A DNA stretch of 64,000 nt from Halobellus captivus. Its GTDB lineage: Archaea > Halobacteriota > Halobacteria > Halobacteriales > Haloferacaceae. The notes under the pieces were generated by a model. The model did no database searches. It was given only the letters and a program-made list of their open reading frames with translations, and was not told the DNA's origin. Positions 41,882 to 51,208 of the stretch are shown piece by piece. A program made the position numbers and the translations under genes. How positions within the stretch are numbered: the stretch's first letter is position 1; each line of letters begins with the position of its first letter. Location of the stretch: assembly GCF_003697845.1 (NCBI RefSeq), contig NZ_RDQE01000008.1, forward strand, positions 1 to 64,000, written 5' to 3'.

Positions 41882-44800
41882 CTATCCCCCCTCCTCGGCC
41901 GGCTCGACGGCCTCGAATCCCCACCCGTCGTCGACGGGCTCGGCATCGTCGTCGGCCGCGTCTCCCTCGTCCTCGCCTTCATCCTCGGTCGCGTCCTCCT
42001 CGTCCTCGACGTTATGGTCGGCCATGCCTTCCTCGTCCGAACCCTCATCCTCTACCACGGCTCTCCCGTCCTCACCCTCATCGTGAGTCGCCTCCTCGCC
42101 GTTTCGCCCGCCCACTTCCCCGTCGCCGGCTTCTCGCGCGTCGCTCTCCTCCCGCGTGGACTCGTTTTCGTCCCACTCGCGATCGATCGCCTCCGTCGGA
42201 GGATTCTCGGACGACCCGACGTCTCCGAGGAGGCCGTCCGTCTCGGTTTCCGGGTCAGACACGGGTCCGACCACGTCGATCCCGTCGTCGAAGGATCGTC
42301 CGAAGTCGATCCCGCCGCTGGCATCTGCGTTCGACCCCTCCCGGTCCACCGTGAAACCGTCACTGGGGCCGTCCACGCGGTCGTCACCCCCGGCCGACGG
42401 CTCGGCTGCGTCCGCCTCGAACTCGGCTGCATTCGCCTCGAACGCGGCCGCGTCCTCCGCTATCTCCGCGAGGACCTCACGCTCGTCGTCGGGGTGGGCC
42501 TCGACGCCGGGGGCGGGGTCGACCGCGAGCAGCGCGCCGGCGACCGAGTCGGGGACCGAGCCGCGGTAGGTCTCGAACACCTCCTCGGCGTCCGCGAGGA
42601 TCGCCGCCGCCTCCTCGCGACCCGCCTCGTCGGGGTCCGGTCGCGGGACCATCGCCTCCTTGTCGCGGTCGACGTCGATCAGGACCGACTCCATCTCCCG
42701 GAGGTCCTCCAGGGACCGCTCCAGTTCGTCGTTGGCCATCAGCGCGAGGACCGTCTCCGGGTCGTTGATGAACGCCTGGAACGTCGCGGCCACCTGCGCG
42801 TAGCTGTTGAGCCCGCGGTCGATGAGGTACGCCAACACGATCCGGCGCTTTCGGAGCTCGTCGTCCAGCGTCGCCCGGCTCCATCCGCGGTCGAACATGA
42901 TCTCCTCGAGGACGTTCGAGTCGCCCATCCGGAGGAACTCGTCGGTCTCGGCCTGCCACTGGAAGACGTCTTGGACGTTGATCTCGTCGTTCTCGGCGTC
43001 GTAGTGGTTGATCTCGGTGATCGACTTGTTCCGGCGGACCTTCCGCCCCTGGACCCGCGTCGACGTCTGGATGGAGACCAGATCGAGGGCGGTGAACATC
43101 GTCTTCGAGACGTTGATCGGGTCGGTGGTGAAGCGCTTGAGCACCTCGCCGACGGAGTCGGCGTGGAACGTGGTGTAGGTGGTGTGGCCCGTCGACATCA
43201 CCTGGAACGCGGTCCGGCCCTCCTCCCCGCGGATCTCGCCCATCACGATGTAGTCCGGGCGCTGGCGGAGCGCGGCCTCGAGCAGGTCGAACTCGTCGAC
43301 GTCTCCCTTGTCGTCGTCCGAGAAGGAGGGCCGCGTCACCGACGCGATCCAGTTGCGCTGGGGCAGCTCGACCTCGCGGGTGTCCTCGATAGAGACGATC
43401 TTCGCGTTCGAGGGGATGAAGAGCGACACCGCGTTCAGGCTCGTCGTCTTCCCGGAGGCGGTCCCGCCGGCGAAGATCAGGTTCTTGTTGTTCTCGATAC
43501 AGAGCCAGAGGAACGCCATCTGGTCGAGCGAGAACGTCTTCCAGTTGATCAGGTCGATCGGCGTGAACGGGATGTCGTTGAACTGCCGGATGGTGTAGTT
43601 GGTTCCGTGGTCCGAGACCTCCCGGCCGAGCGTGAGCTGTGCCCGCGAACCGTCGGGGAGGGTCGCGTCCACCTGCGGACGGCGCTTCGAGATCCCCTTG
43701 CCGGACCGCTGGGCGAGCTTCACCACGAAGTCGTCGAGCTCGTCCGTGCCGTGGTAGACGTTGGTGATGATCTGCTCGTAGTCGGCGTGGTAGACGAAGA
43801 CCGGCGACTCGTACCCGTCACAGGAGATGTCCTCCACGTTGATGTCGTGTTTGATCGGGTCGATCCGCTCGTACCCGATGAAGTCGCGTTTGAGGTAGTA
43901 CAACAGCTTCTCCACCTGATACGCCGAGAGGGTCCGTGCGTCGTCCTCGAGTATCGCCGGCTCCGGACGCACGCTGATCCTTACGGGAGCGTCCCCGTCG
44001 CTCGCGGGGTCCCCGTCGTCCGCCGGACGGTATCCGATCGCCTCGGCGAGTCGGCCCGGGAGACCCTCGGTCGGGTCGATCCCGAGCCGGTCGAAGTCGA
44101 TCCCGAACCGGTCGAGTCGGTCGAGGAGGTCCGTCACGAACTCGTCGGCTCCTCCCGTCTCCTCGTAGAGGCCGTATCGGTCGAGCAGCGCTCTGGTCTC
44201 CTCGGCGATGACGTCCTCGCGGAACGCCTCGTCGCCGCCCGCGATTGACTCGTCCGCGTACTTGATCGAGGTGCGGAGCTTTCCCGTGAGGAACTCGGTC
44301 AGGTCCGTCTCGATCCGCGTCAGGTACGGCTGGACCGCGTAGTACTTCCGCTCGTTCTCCTTCGTCGAGCGGAACACGATCACGAACGCGTACGGCTCGT
44401 TCACCCAGTAGCGCTCCTCCTCGCGGAAGTGGGTCTTCTTCGGCATCGGGACCGCCTTCTCGAGGTCGTAGCGGTTCACGAGGGTGGTCGACCCGTCCGC
44501 CGTCGAGAAGAACGCGTCCTCGTCGATCTCGGGGTCGACGTCGACCGTCCGCTCGTCGACCAGCTCGGCGAGGTCCTCGGCCGCGTCCCCGCCCGAGGAG
44601 AGCGCCTCGTCGATCCGGTCCGGATCGAACCCCAGCGCGTCGGCCTTGTCCCGCTGGGTAAACGACAGCGGCTCGCCCTCCTCGTCCGTGGGCGGGTTCC
44701 CCTCCTCGTCGTAGAAGTACTCGTCGGCGTAGTCGTCCCAGGTGTAGTACCCCTTGAGCACCGGTACTTCGTAGAGGTTATACCGGGCGTGACACCGGTC

Positions 44801-45388
44801 CCACAGGAGATCGCCGACCGCGACCGCCCCCCGGACCCGATCGTCCGTCTCCGTCGGGTCGAAGCCGAGGAACTCCGTCGGGTCGAACGCGACGCGCTCC
44901 CAGTCGAGCTCGGTCGGCGGGCCGGCCGGCGCGGGTTCGACGTCCGTTCCCGAGACGACGACGGAGCCCGGGACGCCGTTCGTGTCATCCACCTCGTCGG
45001 AGCCGCCGTAGCCGTCGTCGAAGACGGCTCGACCGTCGACGACCACGTCGCGGTCCCCGACGACGAGCGCCCCCTTCTCGGGGGTGCCGTGACCGTCGAC
45101 GGCGGTCGAGCCGTCCGCCAGGAAGGGCTCCACGACGCCGACCGCACGGACGACGGGCCCGTCGAATCCGTCGAACCTCCCCTTGATCGCGCTCGCCGGC
45201 ACCGAGGGGACGTTGGGGACCCACTCGTACAGCACGGACGCGACGTCGTCCCTACCTCGTCCCACGAGGAAGTCGTGCCAGGTGTACCGGCCGACCCTGG
45301 CGACGTCGGCGGACGGAGGCGTCGCTCCCGCCCTCCCGTCGTCGTCCTCCGGGGGAACTGGCGAACGCTCCGTGCCGCCTCCGTTCAT
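41882..45388 (-). CDS. type II/IV secretion ATPase PilB-like, with long N- and C-terminal extensions
   Basis: 1,168 residues from ATG 45388; an upstream in-frame ATG (45484) is non-conserved. The ATPase core (about 440-830) has Walker A AGGTASGKTTSLN near residue 640, VSIEDTREVELP (Asp box), YIVMGEIRGEEGRTAFQVMSTGH and the HTTYTTFHADS His box. About 600 residues precede the Walker A and include the PilB/TadA N1 domain plus acidic haloarchaeal insertions; the final 300 are low complexity and acidic. An SD-like GGAGG lies a few bases before the ATG. It heads a seven-gene pilus operon. Confidence 0.92.
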   Translation of the reverse strand: MNGGGTERSPVPPEDDDGRAGATPPSADVARVGRYTWHDFLVGRGRDDVASVLYEWVPNVPSVPASAIKGRFDGFDGPVVRAVGVVEPFLADGSTAVDGHGTPEKGALVVGDRDVVVDGRAVFDDGYGGSDEVDDTNGVPGSVVVSGTDVEPAPAGPPTELDWERVAFDPTEFLGFDPTETDDRVRGAVAVGDLLWDRCHARYNLYEVPVLKGYYTWDDYADEYFYDEEGNPPTDEEGEPLSFTQRDKADALGFDPDRIDEALSSGGDAAEDLAELVDERTVDVDPEIDEDAFFSTADGSTTLVNRYDLEKAVPMPKKTHFREEERYWVNEPYAFVIVFRSTKENERKYYAVQPYLTRIETDLTEFLTGKLRTSIKYADESIAGGDEAFREDVIAEETRALLDRYGLYEETGGADEFVTDLLDRLDRFGIDFDRLGIDPTEGLPGRLAEAIGYRPADDGDPASDGDAPVRISVRPEPAILEDDARTLSAYQVEKLLYYLKRDFIGYERIDPIKHDINVEDISCDGYESPVFVYHADYEQIITNVYHGTDELDDFVVKLAQRSGKGISKRRPQVDATLPDGSRAQLTLGREVSDHGTNYTIRQFNDIPFTPIDLINWKTFSLDQMAFLWLCIENNKNLIFAGGTASGKTTSLNAVSLFIPSNAKIVSIEDTREVELPQRNWIASVTRPSFSDDDKGDVDEFDLLEAALRQRPDYIVMGEIRGEEGRTAFQVMSTGHTTYTTFHADSVGEVLKRFTTDPINVSKTMFTALDLVSIQTSTRVQGRKVRRNKSITEINHYDAENDEINVQDVFQWQAETDEFLRMGDSNVLEEIMFDRGWSRATLDDELRKRRIVLAYLIDRGLNSYAQVAATFQAFINDPETVLALMANDELERSLEDLREMESVLIDVDRDKEAMVPRPDPDEAGREEAAAILADAEEVFETYRGSVPDSVAGALLAVDPAPGVEAHPDDEREVLAEIAEDAAAFEANAAEFEADAAEPSAGGDDRVDGPSDGFTVDREGSNADASGGIDFGRSFDDGIDVVGPVSDPETETDGLLGDVGSSENPPTEAIDREWDENESTREESDAREAGDGEVGGRNGEEATHDEGEDGRAVVEDEGSDEEGMADHNVEDEEDATEDEGEDEGDAADDDAEPVDDGWGFEAVEPAEEGG

Positions 45389-45499
45389 GAGTCGGAACAC
45401 TCCTCGCCCGTTGAAAAAGGTGTCTGGCAAATACCCGTGATTGATAACCACGGTGTCGGGAGCGTGAGGTTTTAGCCGTCTCACCGCTCACACGGGGAC

Positions 45500-46183
45500 G
45501 TGACTCGTCTCCGTCGGCTCCGCGATCCGACGGTTCGTCGGCGAGTTCGTGACGCGGTCGCCGGGGAGCTGCTCGGGGACGCTCGCAGCCTCGGCGTCGT
45601 GTTCGGACTGACGGCGTTCATGTTCCTCATCGGCGTCGACTACTACGCCGGCACTCTCGGGGAGGTTCCGACGGTCCTGTGGCCGCTGTACGCCGACTCC
45701 GCGGTGGCGGTCGCGCTCGGTACCCTCTCGCTCGCGACGCTGCTGCCGACCGTCGGCTCCGGGGATCCGGTGACTGAGACCCCGACGAACCGTCCGCTCG
45801 CGTACCTCCACACCGTCTCGTTCGTCTGGCTCGTCCAGTTCGGACTCTGGCCGGTCGTCTCGCTCAACCTCGCGTTCCGGTCGTACGTGACCGCGCCCGA
45901 CGCGTGGATCTACTACTGGGGGGTGTTGGGGACGCACCTGTGTTTCGTCGGGCTCGCGCTCTCGTTCCCGGCGTTCGGGCGGACCACCCGCGGGGCGCTG
46001 GGGCTCGCCGCCGTGCTCGGCGTCGCGAACGTCGTCGTCGACTACTGGGCCGGCTACCATCCGCCGCTTCTGTACGAACCCGGCGGCGGGTTGGCGCTCG
46101 CCACGCTCGGGATCGCCGGAGCGTCGGTGTGGCTCGCCGGTCGGTCCTTCCGGCGGCTGGACGCCGGTCCCGACGAGGGCTGA
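45500..46183 (+). CDS. DUF1405 family integral membrane protein
   Basis: 227 residues. A 40-residue polar N-terminus and five to six helices. LIGVDYYAGTLGE, PLAYLHTVSFVWLVQFGLWPVVSLNL and DAWIYYWGVLGTHLCFVG fit the DUF1405 (YpjA-type) pattern. Function unknown. Divergent from pilB, 110 bp apart, so the two promoters share a region. ATG at 45500 follows TGA in frame. Confidence 0.75.
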   Translation: MTRLRRLRDPTVRRRVRDAVAGELLGDARSLGVVFGLTAFMFLIGVDYYAGTLGEVPTVLWPLYADSAVAVALGTLSLATLLPTVGSGDPVTETPTNRPLAYLHTVSFVWLVQFGLWPVVSLNLAFRSYVTAPDAWIYYWGVLGTHLCFVGLALSFPAFGRTTRGALGLAAVLGVANVVVDYWAGYHPPLLYEPGGGLALATLGIAGASVWLAGRSFRRLDAGPDEG

Positions 46184-46367
46184 TCGGCCGCAGTGGGAGC
46201 CCATCGATCCGTGGGGAGGTGAGAGCGATCGATCCGGGAGGATCGGCGTGAAACACGCGTACGATCTCCACGAACCTCCCCTCAGATCGCCTCGAGCCAC
46301 ACCGGTGGCCAGGGAGGCGAACGTGTTCGGGTCGTCGTTTACCCGGATGGCGAACGCATCCTCCGGC

Positions 46368-46808
46368 ATGAGCACGACCGCCGAGGAACGCCCGGACGAA
46401 CGGGTGACCGAGGACGACGCCGCGACCGCCGAGGAGCCGCCGGAGACGACCGTGACGGTCAGGTGTACCGGCCACGTTCGCACGGAACTGGACGGGACCT
46501 ACGAGTTCGAGTACACCTTCGCGGGGGACACGCTCCGGGACTTCCTCGACGCGCTCTTCGAGGACTATCCGGAGCTCCAGGACCTGCTCATCGCGGAGAC
46601 CGAGGCGGACGCCACCCACAGCGGCTGGGCCCCGACGCCCGAGGAGCTTCCCGGGACGTGGACGAAGAACCCGGTGGGCGAACAGACGATCGCGTACGCC
46701 CGGATCCTCGTCAACGGCCGGTTCAACGAGAACGAACGCGGGTTCGACACCGAACTGGAGGCGGGCGACCGGGTCGCGCTCGTCTACCCGTTCATGTTCT
46801 GCTGTTGA
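46368..46808 (+). CDS. MoaD/ThiS-like beta-grasp protein ending in FCC
   Basis: 146 residues from ATG 46368; longer starts (46248) are non-conserved. An acidic 30-residue N-terminus precedes TVTVRCTGHVRTELDGTYEFEYTFAGDTLRDFLDALFEDYPEL, a ubiquitin-like sulfur carrier opening. The chain ends GDRVALVYPFMFCC. MoaD, ThiS and SAMP proteins end in GG, which is adenylated; CC cannot be activated that way, so this is probably a divergent member or a separate role such as metal or persulfide handling. Function unproven. Confidence 0.65.
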   Translation: MSTTAEERPDERVTEDDAATAEEPPETTVTVRCTGHVRTELDGTYEFEYTFAGDTLRDFLDALFEDYPELQDLLIAETEADATHSGWAPTPEELPGTWTKNPVGEQTIAYARILVNGRFNENERGFDTELEAGDRVALVYPFMFCC

Positions 46809-46938
46809 GTCGGTCCGGACCTCCGACGCTCCGTTGGACACGCCCGTACGTCGACACGGTCGGACACGTTTATACGCCGACGGCTCCGACCGTCGGTCGT
46901 TCGACCGCCCGCGACGCCGGGCGGCTCGGGTGATCACC

Positions 46939-47616
46939 ATGGCACAGATACGCCTCCTCGTCGACCTCCCGGACGGCCCGTGGATAGCCGACGTCTCCCG
47001 GGAGTTTCCCGACGCCGTCTTCCGCGTGTTGACCGCGACGCCCGGGGACGAGGCGGGGTTCGCGCTCGTCCGGATCACGACCGACGAGGTCGAGGACGTG
47101 CTCGCCGCGATGGAGGCCCACTCCGGGCTCGCCGAGACGTCGGTGATGACGCGCTCGGCCGACGAGACGACGGTCCAGATCGAGGCGACCTCCCCGCTCC
47201 TCCTCCTCGCCGCTCAGGGTGCCGGCGTCCCGATCGAGATGCCCGTCGAGATAACGAACGGGATCGCCACGCTCGACGCGACCGGCGCGCACGACCGCCT
47301 CTCGACGTTCGGCGACCATCTCGCCGGAATGGGGCTGTCCTACGAGGTCGAGTTCGTCCAACAGCGCGTGAATCCGAGCCAGCTGCTCACCGACAACCAG
47401 TTGGAACTCCTCCTGATCGCCGTCGAGGCCGGCTACTACGACGTCCCCCGCGAGAGCACGCTCACCGAGGTCGCCGAGGCGGCCGGGATCGCGAAATCGA
47501 CGTGTAGCGAGACGATCCAGCGCGTCGAGCGGACGATCGTCCGCGAGTTCGTCGAGGACCTCCCGACCGTGAGCGGCGAGCTGAAACGGAGGCTGACGGG
47601 CGAGGGAGCGGACTGA
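46939..47616 (+). CDS. HTH_10 (Bat-like) transcription regulator
   Basis: 225 residues from ATG 46939. An N-terminal domain (about 1-150) with two alpha/beta repeats, no catalytic motif; the C-terminal HTH_10 domain begins LTDNQLELLLIAVEAGYYDVPR and has TLTEVAEAAGIAKSTCSETIQRVE. It runs convergently with the multicopper oxidase gene (8 bp between stops), so it may be functionally linked to copper or oxidant metabolism; inference only. Confidence 0.85.
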   Translation: MAQIRLLVDLPDGPWIADVSREFPDAVFRVLTATPGDEAGFALVRITTDEVEDVLAAMEAHSGLAETSVMTRSADETTVQIEATSPLLLLAAQGAGVPIEMPVEITNGIATLDATGAHDRLSTFGDHLAGMGLSYEVEFVQQRVNPSQLLTDNQLELLLIAVEAGYYDVPRESTLTEVAEAAGIAKSTCSETIQRVERTIVREFVEDLPTVSGELKRRLTGEGAD

Positions 47617-47623
47617 CCCGCGG

Positions 47624-48838
47624 TCAGTTACCCTCGTACCCGGCCATCTCCATCACCGAGGCGAACTGCTCCGTGTCCGTGACGCTCTCGTAGACCATCC
47701 CGCCGATCATGCCGCCGGGGTAGGTGTCGCCGTTCATCGCGTGGTTCACCTTGTGACAGTGGAGCGCGTAGACGCCGGGGTCGGCGTCGGCGGTGAACTC
47801 GATCGTCTTCCGCTCCGCGGGCGCGATGGGGATCACGTCCTCGCGGTGCCGGGCGGACTCGGGGATCACGCCGCCGTCCTTCTCGACGACGGTGAAGCCG
47901 TGGTTGTGGGTGTGCATCGCGTGCGACTCGTAGCCGGCGTTGACGAAATGGACCCGTACCGTATCGCCCTCCTCGACGATGAGGGGAGATCCCTGCTCGG
48001 GGTGGAAGGTGTACGGCGCACAGCGACCGTTCACGGTGAAGACATCGGGGTTTCGATTCCGGTGACTGAAGTCGACGTCGCCGCCCGCGGTCGACGCCGA
48101 CAGCCGGCTGTCCCAGTCCTTGATCGTCATGAACGCCTCCTTGTCCGGGGCCTCGTACCCTTCGGGGTCGACGCGGAGGATCCCGAACATCCCCATGTCG
48201 AGGTGGTTCTGCGTCTGATAGTGGCAGTGGTAGAGGTGCGTTCCCGGCTGGTTCGCGCTGATCTCGTAGGTGTACTCCTCGCCCGGCGCGACCTGCCGTC
48301 CCGTCGTTGTCGGGACCCCGTCGTCCATCCAGTCCTTGGAGAGCCCGTGGACGTGGAACGTGTGCGGCCGGTTGTGCTCGGTGTTGTCGTAGGTGATCTC
48401 CAGGTCGGTCCCCTCCGTGACCCGGAGCAACGGTCCGGGGACGCTCGGGTCGGTGTCCGGCGTCTCCCACGCCCAGACCTCCGGGAGCTCCCACGGGCCA
48501 CCGCGTGCGTCGTCTCCGAGCAACTGGTGACGGCACGCCCGCGTGGACATCGTGATCGCGCCGTCCGTCTCGTCGAGGTCGATCGTCGTCCGTGGTGCCG
48601 TGTAGGGATGGTCCGTCTCGACCGCCGTCGAGTCGCTCCCGGACCACTCGCTCCGCTCGGCCTGCTCGACCGGCTCCGACGCACCTCCCTCGTCCGTGGT
48701 CGCCGCGCTCGCCGTGCTGGCGTCCGACCGCGGAGCCCCACACCCCGCGATCGCCGCGGTTCCGAGGGCTGCCCCCACTGAGAGGAAGCCGCGTCTGGAA
48801 GCCATGCGCCGACCGGTGGCGTCGTCGTCGTTCATCAC
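47624..48838 (-). CDS. Tat-exported multicopper oxidase, two-domain type
   Basis: 404 residues. Tat signal ASRRGFLSVGAALGTAAIAGC: twin-arginine plus a lipobox Cys at about 33, so a lipid-anchored extracellular protein. The first cupredoxin has FHVHG, YHCHYQTQNHLDMGM (Cys, His, His, Met); the second HAMHTHNHGF and LHCHKVNHAMNG. Four His-x-His/His-Cys-His groups equal a complete multicopper oxidase, with type 1 ligands seen in both domains, rather than a NirK nitrite reductase. The MMN start (48838) and MAS (about 48806) are both possible; the latter starts right at the signal peptide. Confidence 0.85.
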   Translation of the reverse strand: MMNDDDATGRRMASRRGFLSVGAALGTAAIAGCGAPRSDASTASAATTDEGGASEPVEQAERSEWSGSDSTAVETDHPYTAPRTTIDLDETDGAITMSTRACRHQLLGDDARGGPWELPEVWAWETPDTDPSVPGPLLRVTEGTDLEITYDNTEHNRPHTFHVHGLSKDWMDDGVPTTTGRQVAPGEEYTYEISANQPGTHLYHCHYQTQNHLDMGMFGILRVDPEGYEAPDKEAFMTIKDWDSRLSASTAGGDVDFSHRNRNPDVFTVNGRCAPYTFHPEQGSPLIVEEGDTVRVHFVNAGYESHAMHTHNHGFTVVEKDGGVIPESARHREDVIPIAPAERKTIEFTADADPGVYALHCHKVNHAMNGDTYPGGMIGGMVYESVTDTEQFASVMEMAGYEGN

Positions 48839-48976
48839 GAATCGGCCTCGGCCCCGCTTTCGGTTAAGGGGCGATCGGAATCTCGAGGTTCGGAAACACG
48901 TCCGAACACGTTCGGGTCTACTCCCGTCCGCATCGTCTCCGTCGGGTATTAACGCCCCCGTCGCCTACGACGTCGC

Positions 48977-50557
48977 GTGTTACGGAAGGACCTCCTGCGC
49001 GTCTCCCGGGCCGGCGGCGGCTACCGACCCGAGTTCGTCGACCGGGAGCACCGCCCGCTCGCCGCGAAGGTCCTCGGAACGTTCGCGGACGGCGTCGGCG
49101 ACCGACGGGAGGTCCTGACGGACGCGCTCGACGCGCTGGAGGCCGGATCGGACGACTTCAAGCTCGTCCGGGGGCTCGCGGCGCTGGTCGAGCGCGAGTG
49201 TACCTTCGAGACGCGTGCGACCGTCCCGCCGCCGCGGGTCCGTCGTGCCGCCTTCGAGGCGGCCGAGGCCGTCGGGGTCGCCGGCGAAAGCGACCGCGAC
49301 CGGGCGGTCGGCCGCGCGGCCGACCGCCTCGGCGTCGAGTCCGAAACGGTCGACGCCGACCTGTACGCCGACCGCGACGTCAACGAGGTGCTCGTCGACG
49401 CCGACGTCCGTTTCGCCCCCGACACCCTGCTCGAACAGTATAACCTCTCGCTCGCCCAGACCGCGCTGTTCGACGCCACGGAGGTCCGAGTCCGGTCCGT
49501 CGACCCAAAGGCGCTCGTGAGCGTGGTCAAGCGGCTGCGGCTGATGTACGAGCTCCGACGGACCGACGACGGGCGGGAGCTCGTCGTCACCGGCCCCGAC
49601 GCGCTCTTCCGGCGAACCCGGCGCTATGGAACCGCGTTCGCCCGGCTCCTCCGGACCGCCGCGGGCACCGCCGAGTGGCGGTTCGAGGCGACGATCGACG
49701 ACCGGGGCACCGAACGGACGATGACGCTCTCCGAGGCCGACGTGACCGTCCCCGGCGTCGAGCCCGTCGTCGAGCCGGAGTTCGACAGCGGCGTCGAGGC
49801 CGACTTCGCCGGACGGTTCCGCGGGCTCGACCTCGACTGGACGCTGGTTCGGGAGCCCGATCCCCTCGCGACCGGAACGCGGGTGATGATCCCCGACTTC
49901 GCGTTCGAGTACGACCACGCGGACTTCCGGCTCTACTTCGAGGTGATGGGATTCTGGACGCCGGAGTACGTCGCAAAGAAGCTCGACCAGCTCGCGGGCG
50001 TCGAGGACGTGGACCTGCTCGTCGCCGCCGACGAGAGCCTCGGCGTCGGCGAGGAGATCGCCGCGCGCGACCACCGCGTGCTCACCTACACGGGAACCGT
50101 CCGGGTTAAGGACGTCGTCGACGTCCTCCGCGAGTACGAGGCCGACCTCGTCGCCGAGGCGAGTGCGGGGCTCCCGGACTCGTTCGCGCCCGACGACGAC
50201 GTCATCCGGATCGACGCGCTGGCGGATCGCCACGGCGTGAGCGAGTCGGCGATCGAGGACGGCCCGTTCCCCGACCACGAGCTCGTTGGACGGACGCTGG
50301 TTCGGCCGGCCGTCCTCGAGCGGCTCCGCGGCGAGATCGAGCCGGGGATGTCGCTGTCGGCGGTCGAGGAACGCCTCGACGCGTACGGGATCGACGACGC
50401 GAGCGCGACGCTCTCGGCGCTGGGTTACCGCGTCGCATGGGAGGGACTGGGTGGCGGCACCGTCCGTCGGAAGGCCGAGAACGAAACCGACGACGATGGC
50501 GGTGACGACGACGGTGACGATGACGATCACGACGGTCGCGGGGATGACAACGCCTGA
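48977..50557 (+). CDS. DUF790 family protein (Bax1-like nuclease)
   Basis: 526 residues from GTG 48977. N-terminus MLRKDLLRVSRAGGGYRPEF, then EQYNLSLAQTALFDAT, ATEVRVRSVDPKALVSVVKRLRLMYEL, and a nuclease-like centre (VMIPDFAFEYDHADFRLYFEVMGFWTPEYVAKKLDQL) with the PDFxF..E.M.FWTP motif. DUF790 includes Bax1, the structure-specific nuclease that partners archaeal XPB helicase. No XPB gene is adjacent here. The Asp/Gly-rich last 20 residues derive from a GAC repeat. Confidence 0.85.
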   Translation: MLRKDLLRVSRAGGGYRPEFVDREHRPLAAKVLGTFADGVGDRREVLTDALDALEAGSDDFKLVRGLAALVERECTFETRATVPPPRVRRAAFEAAEAVGVAGESDRDRAVGRAADRLGVESETVDADLYADRDVNEVLVDADVRFAPDTLLEQYNLSLAQTALFDATEVRVRSVDPKALVSVVKRLRLMYELRRTDDGRELVVTGPDALFRRTRRYGTAFARLLRTAAGTAEWRFEATIDDRGTERTMTLSEADVTVPGVEPVVEPEFDSGVEADFAGRFRGLDLDWTLVREPDPLATGTRVMIPDFAFEYDHADFRLYFEVMGFWTPEYVAKKLDQLAGVEDVDLLVAADESLGVGEEIAARDHRVLTYTGTVRVKDVVDVLREYEADLVAEASAGLPDSFAPDDDVIRIDALADRHGVSESAIEDGPFPDHELVGRTLVRPAVLERLRGEIEPGMSLSAVEERLDAYGIDDASATLSALGYRVAWEGLGGGTVRRKAENETDDDGGDDDGDDDDHDGRGDDNA

Positions 50558-50614
50558 AACCCGTCGAACGGAGCCATGCTCCGGAATTGGCGTTCCTGCA
50601 TGGTGGTAATCCAG

Positions 50615-50626
50615 AAATAAATATAT
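50615..50626 (+). promoter_or_regulatory. TATA box of the DoxX-type gene
   Basis: AAATAAATATAT lies 35-46 bp before the ATG at 50661, predicting a short leader of about 10-15 nt. Confidence 0.6.
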
Positions 50627-50660
50627 GTAGCTGGTGGTCGCAGTGTAATCTGGGATACAT

Positions 50661-51194
50661 ATGGTTACAGACATCCGAACGCGGTTGCTCGGCCAGGACG
50701 TGTCGTTCCCGGTCGACGAGTCGCGACTGGCCTACTGGCTGGTCGTGATGCGGCTGATCGTCGGCTGGTGGTTCCTCCATGCGGGACTGGACAAGTTCCT
50801 TGCGTGGCCCTTCGACGCGAGTTGGTTCGTCGGCGGCGCGGCCGCACAGACGACGCTGGGACCGATACTCGTCCTGTTCTCCGACGGGATCCTGCTCTCG
50901 TTCACCAACGTGATGGTGCCGCTCGGGCAGACGCTGATCGGGCTCGGGCTGATCGTCGGCGCGATGACCAGACTCGCCGCCTTCTTCGGCGCGTTCCTCA
51001 TGACGTTCTTCTACTTCGTCAACGGCGAGACGGGCGGCTGGTCACACGGCGTGATCACCGGCGACCTGCTCGGGCTGTTGATCTTCGCGATGATCGCGAC
51101 GCTCGGGGCCGGCCGCGTGCTCGGGATCGACGCCTACCTCGCCCGGACGGACCTCGTGAGGGACCACCCGCGGCTGCGGCACTTCATCGGCTAA
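50661..51194 (+). CDS. DoxX family membrane protein
   Basis: 177 residues with four helices (about 25-45, 60-80, 87-107 and 120-142). VDESRLAYWLVVMRLIVGWWFLHAGLDKF is the DoxX start, and LGLIVGAMTRLAAFFGAFLM the third helix. DoxX proteins are thought to be quinol or thiosulfate oxidase subunits. The next gene begins 14 bp downstream. Its neighbours include a copper oxidase and a sulfite-oxidase-like enzyme, suggesting a redox role. Confidence 0.85.
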   Translation: MVTDIRTRLLGQDVSFPVDESRLAYWLVVMRLIVGWWFLHAGLDKFLAWPFDASWFVGGAAAQTTLGPILVLFSDGILLSFTNVMVPLGQTLIGLGLIVGAMTRLAAFFGAFLMTFFYFVNGETGGWSHGVITGDLLGLLIFAMIATLGAGRVLGIDAYLARTDLVRDHPRLRHFIG

Positions 51195-51208
51195 CGGAGG
51201 AACCAGAC

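Noticed and set aside
42014-44248. 744-codon plus-strand ORF opposite the PilB gene
   Set aside because: It is a shadow frame of the high-GC, acidic pilB gene, with basic/Leu-rich low complexity and no start or domain.
47624-48838. Copper nitrite reductase (NirK)
   Set aside because: Four His-x-His/His-Cys-His groups give a trinuclear copper site, so it is a multicopper oxidase.
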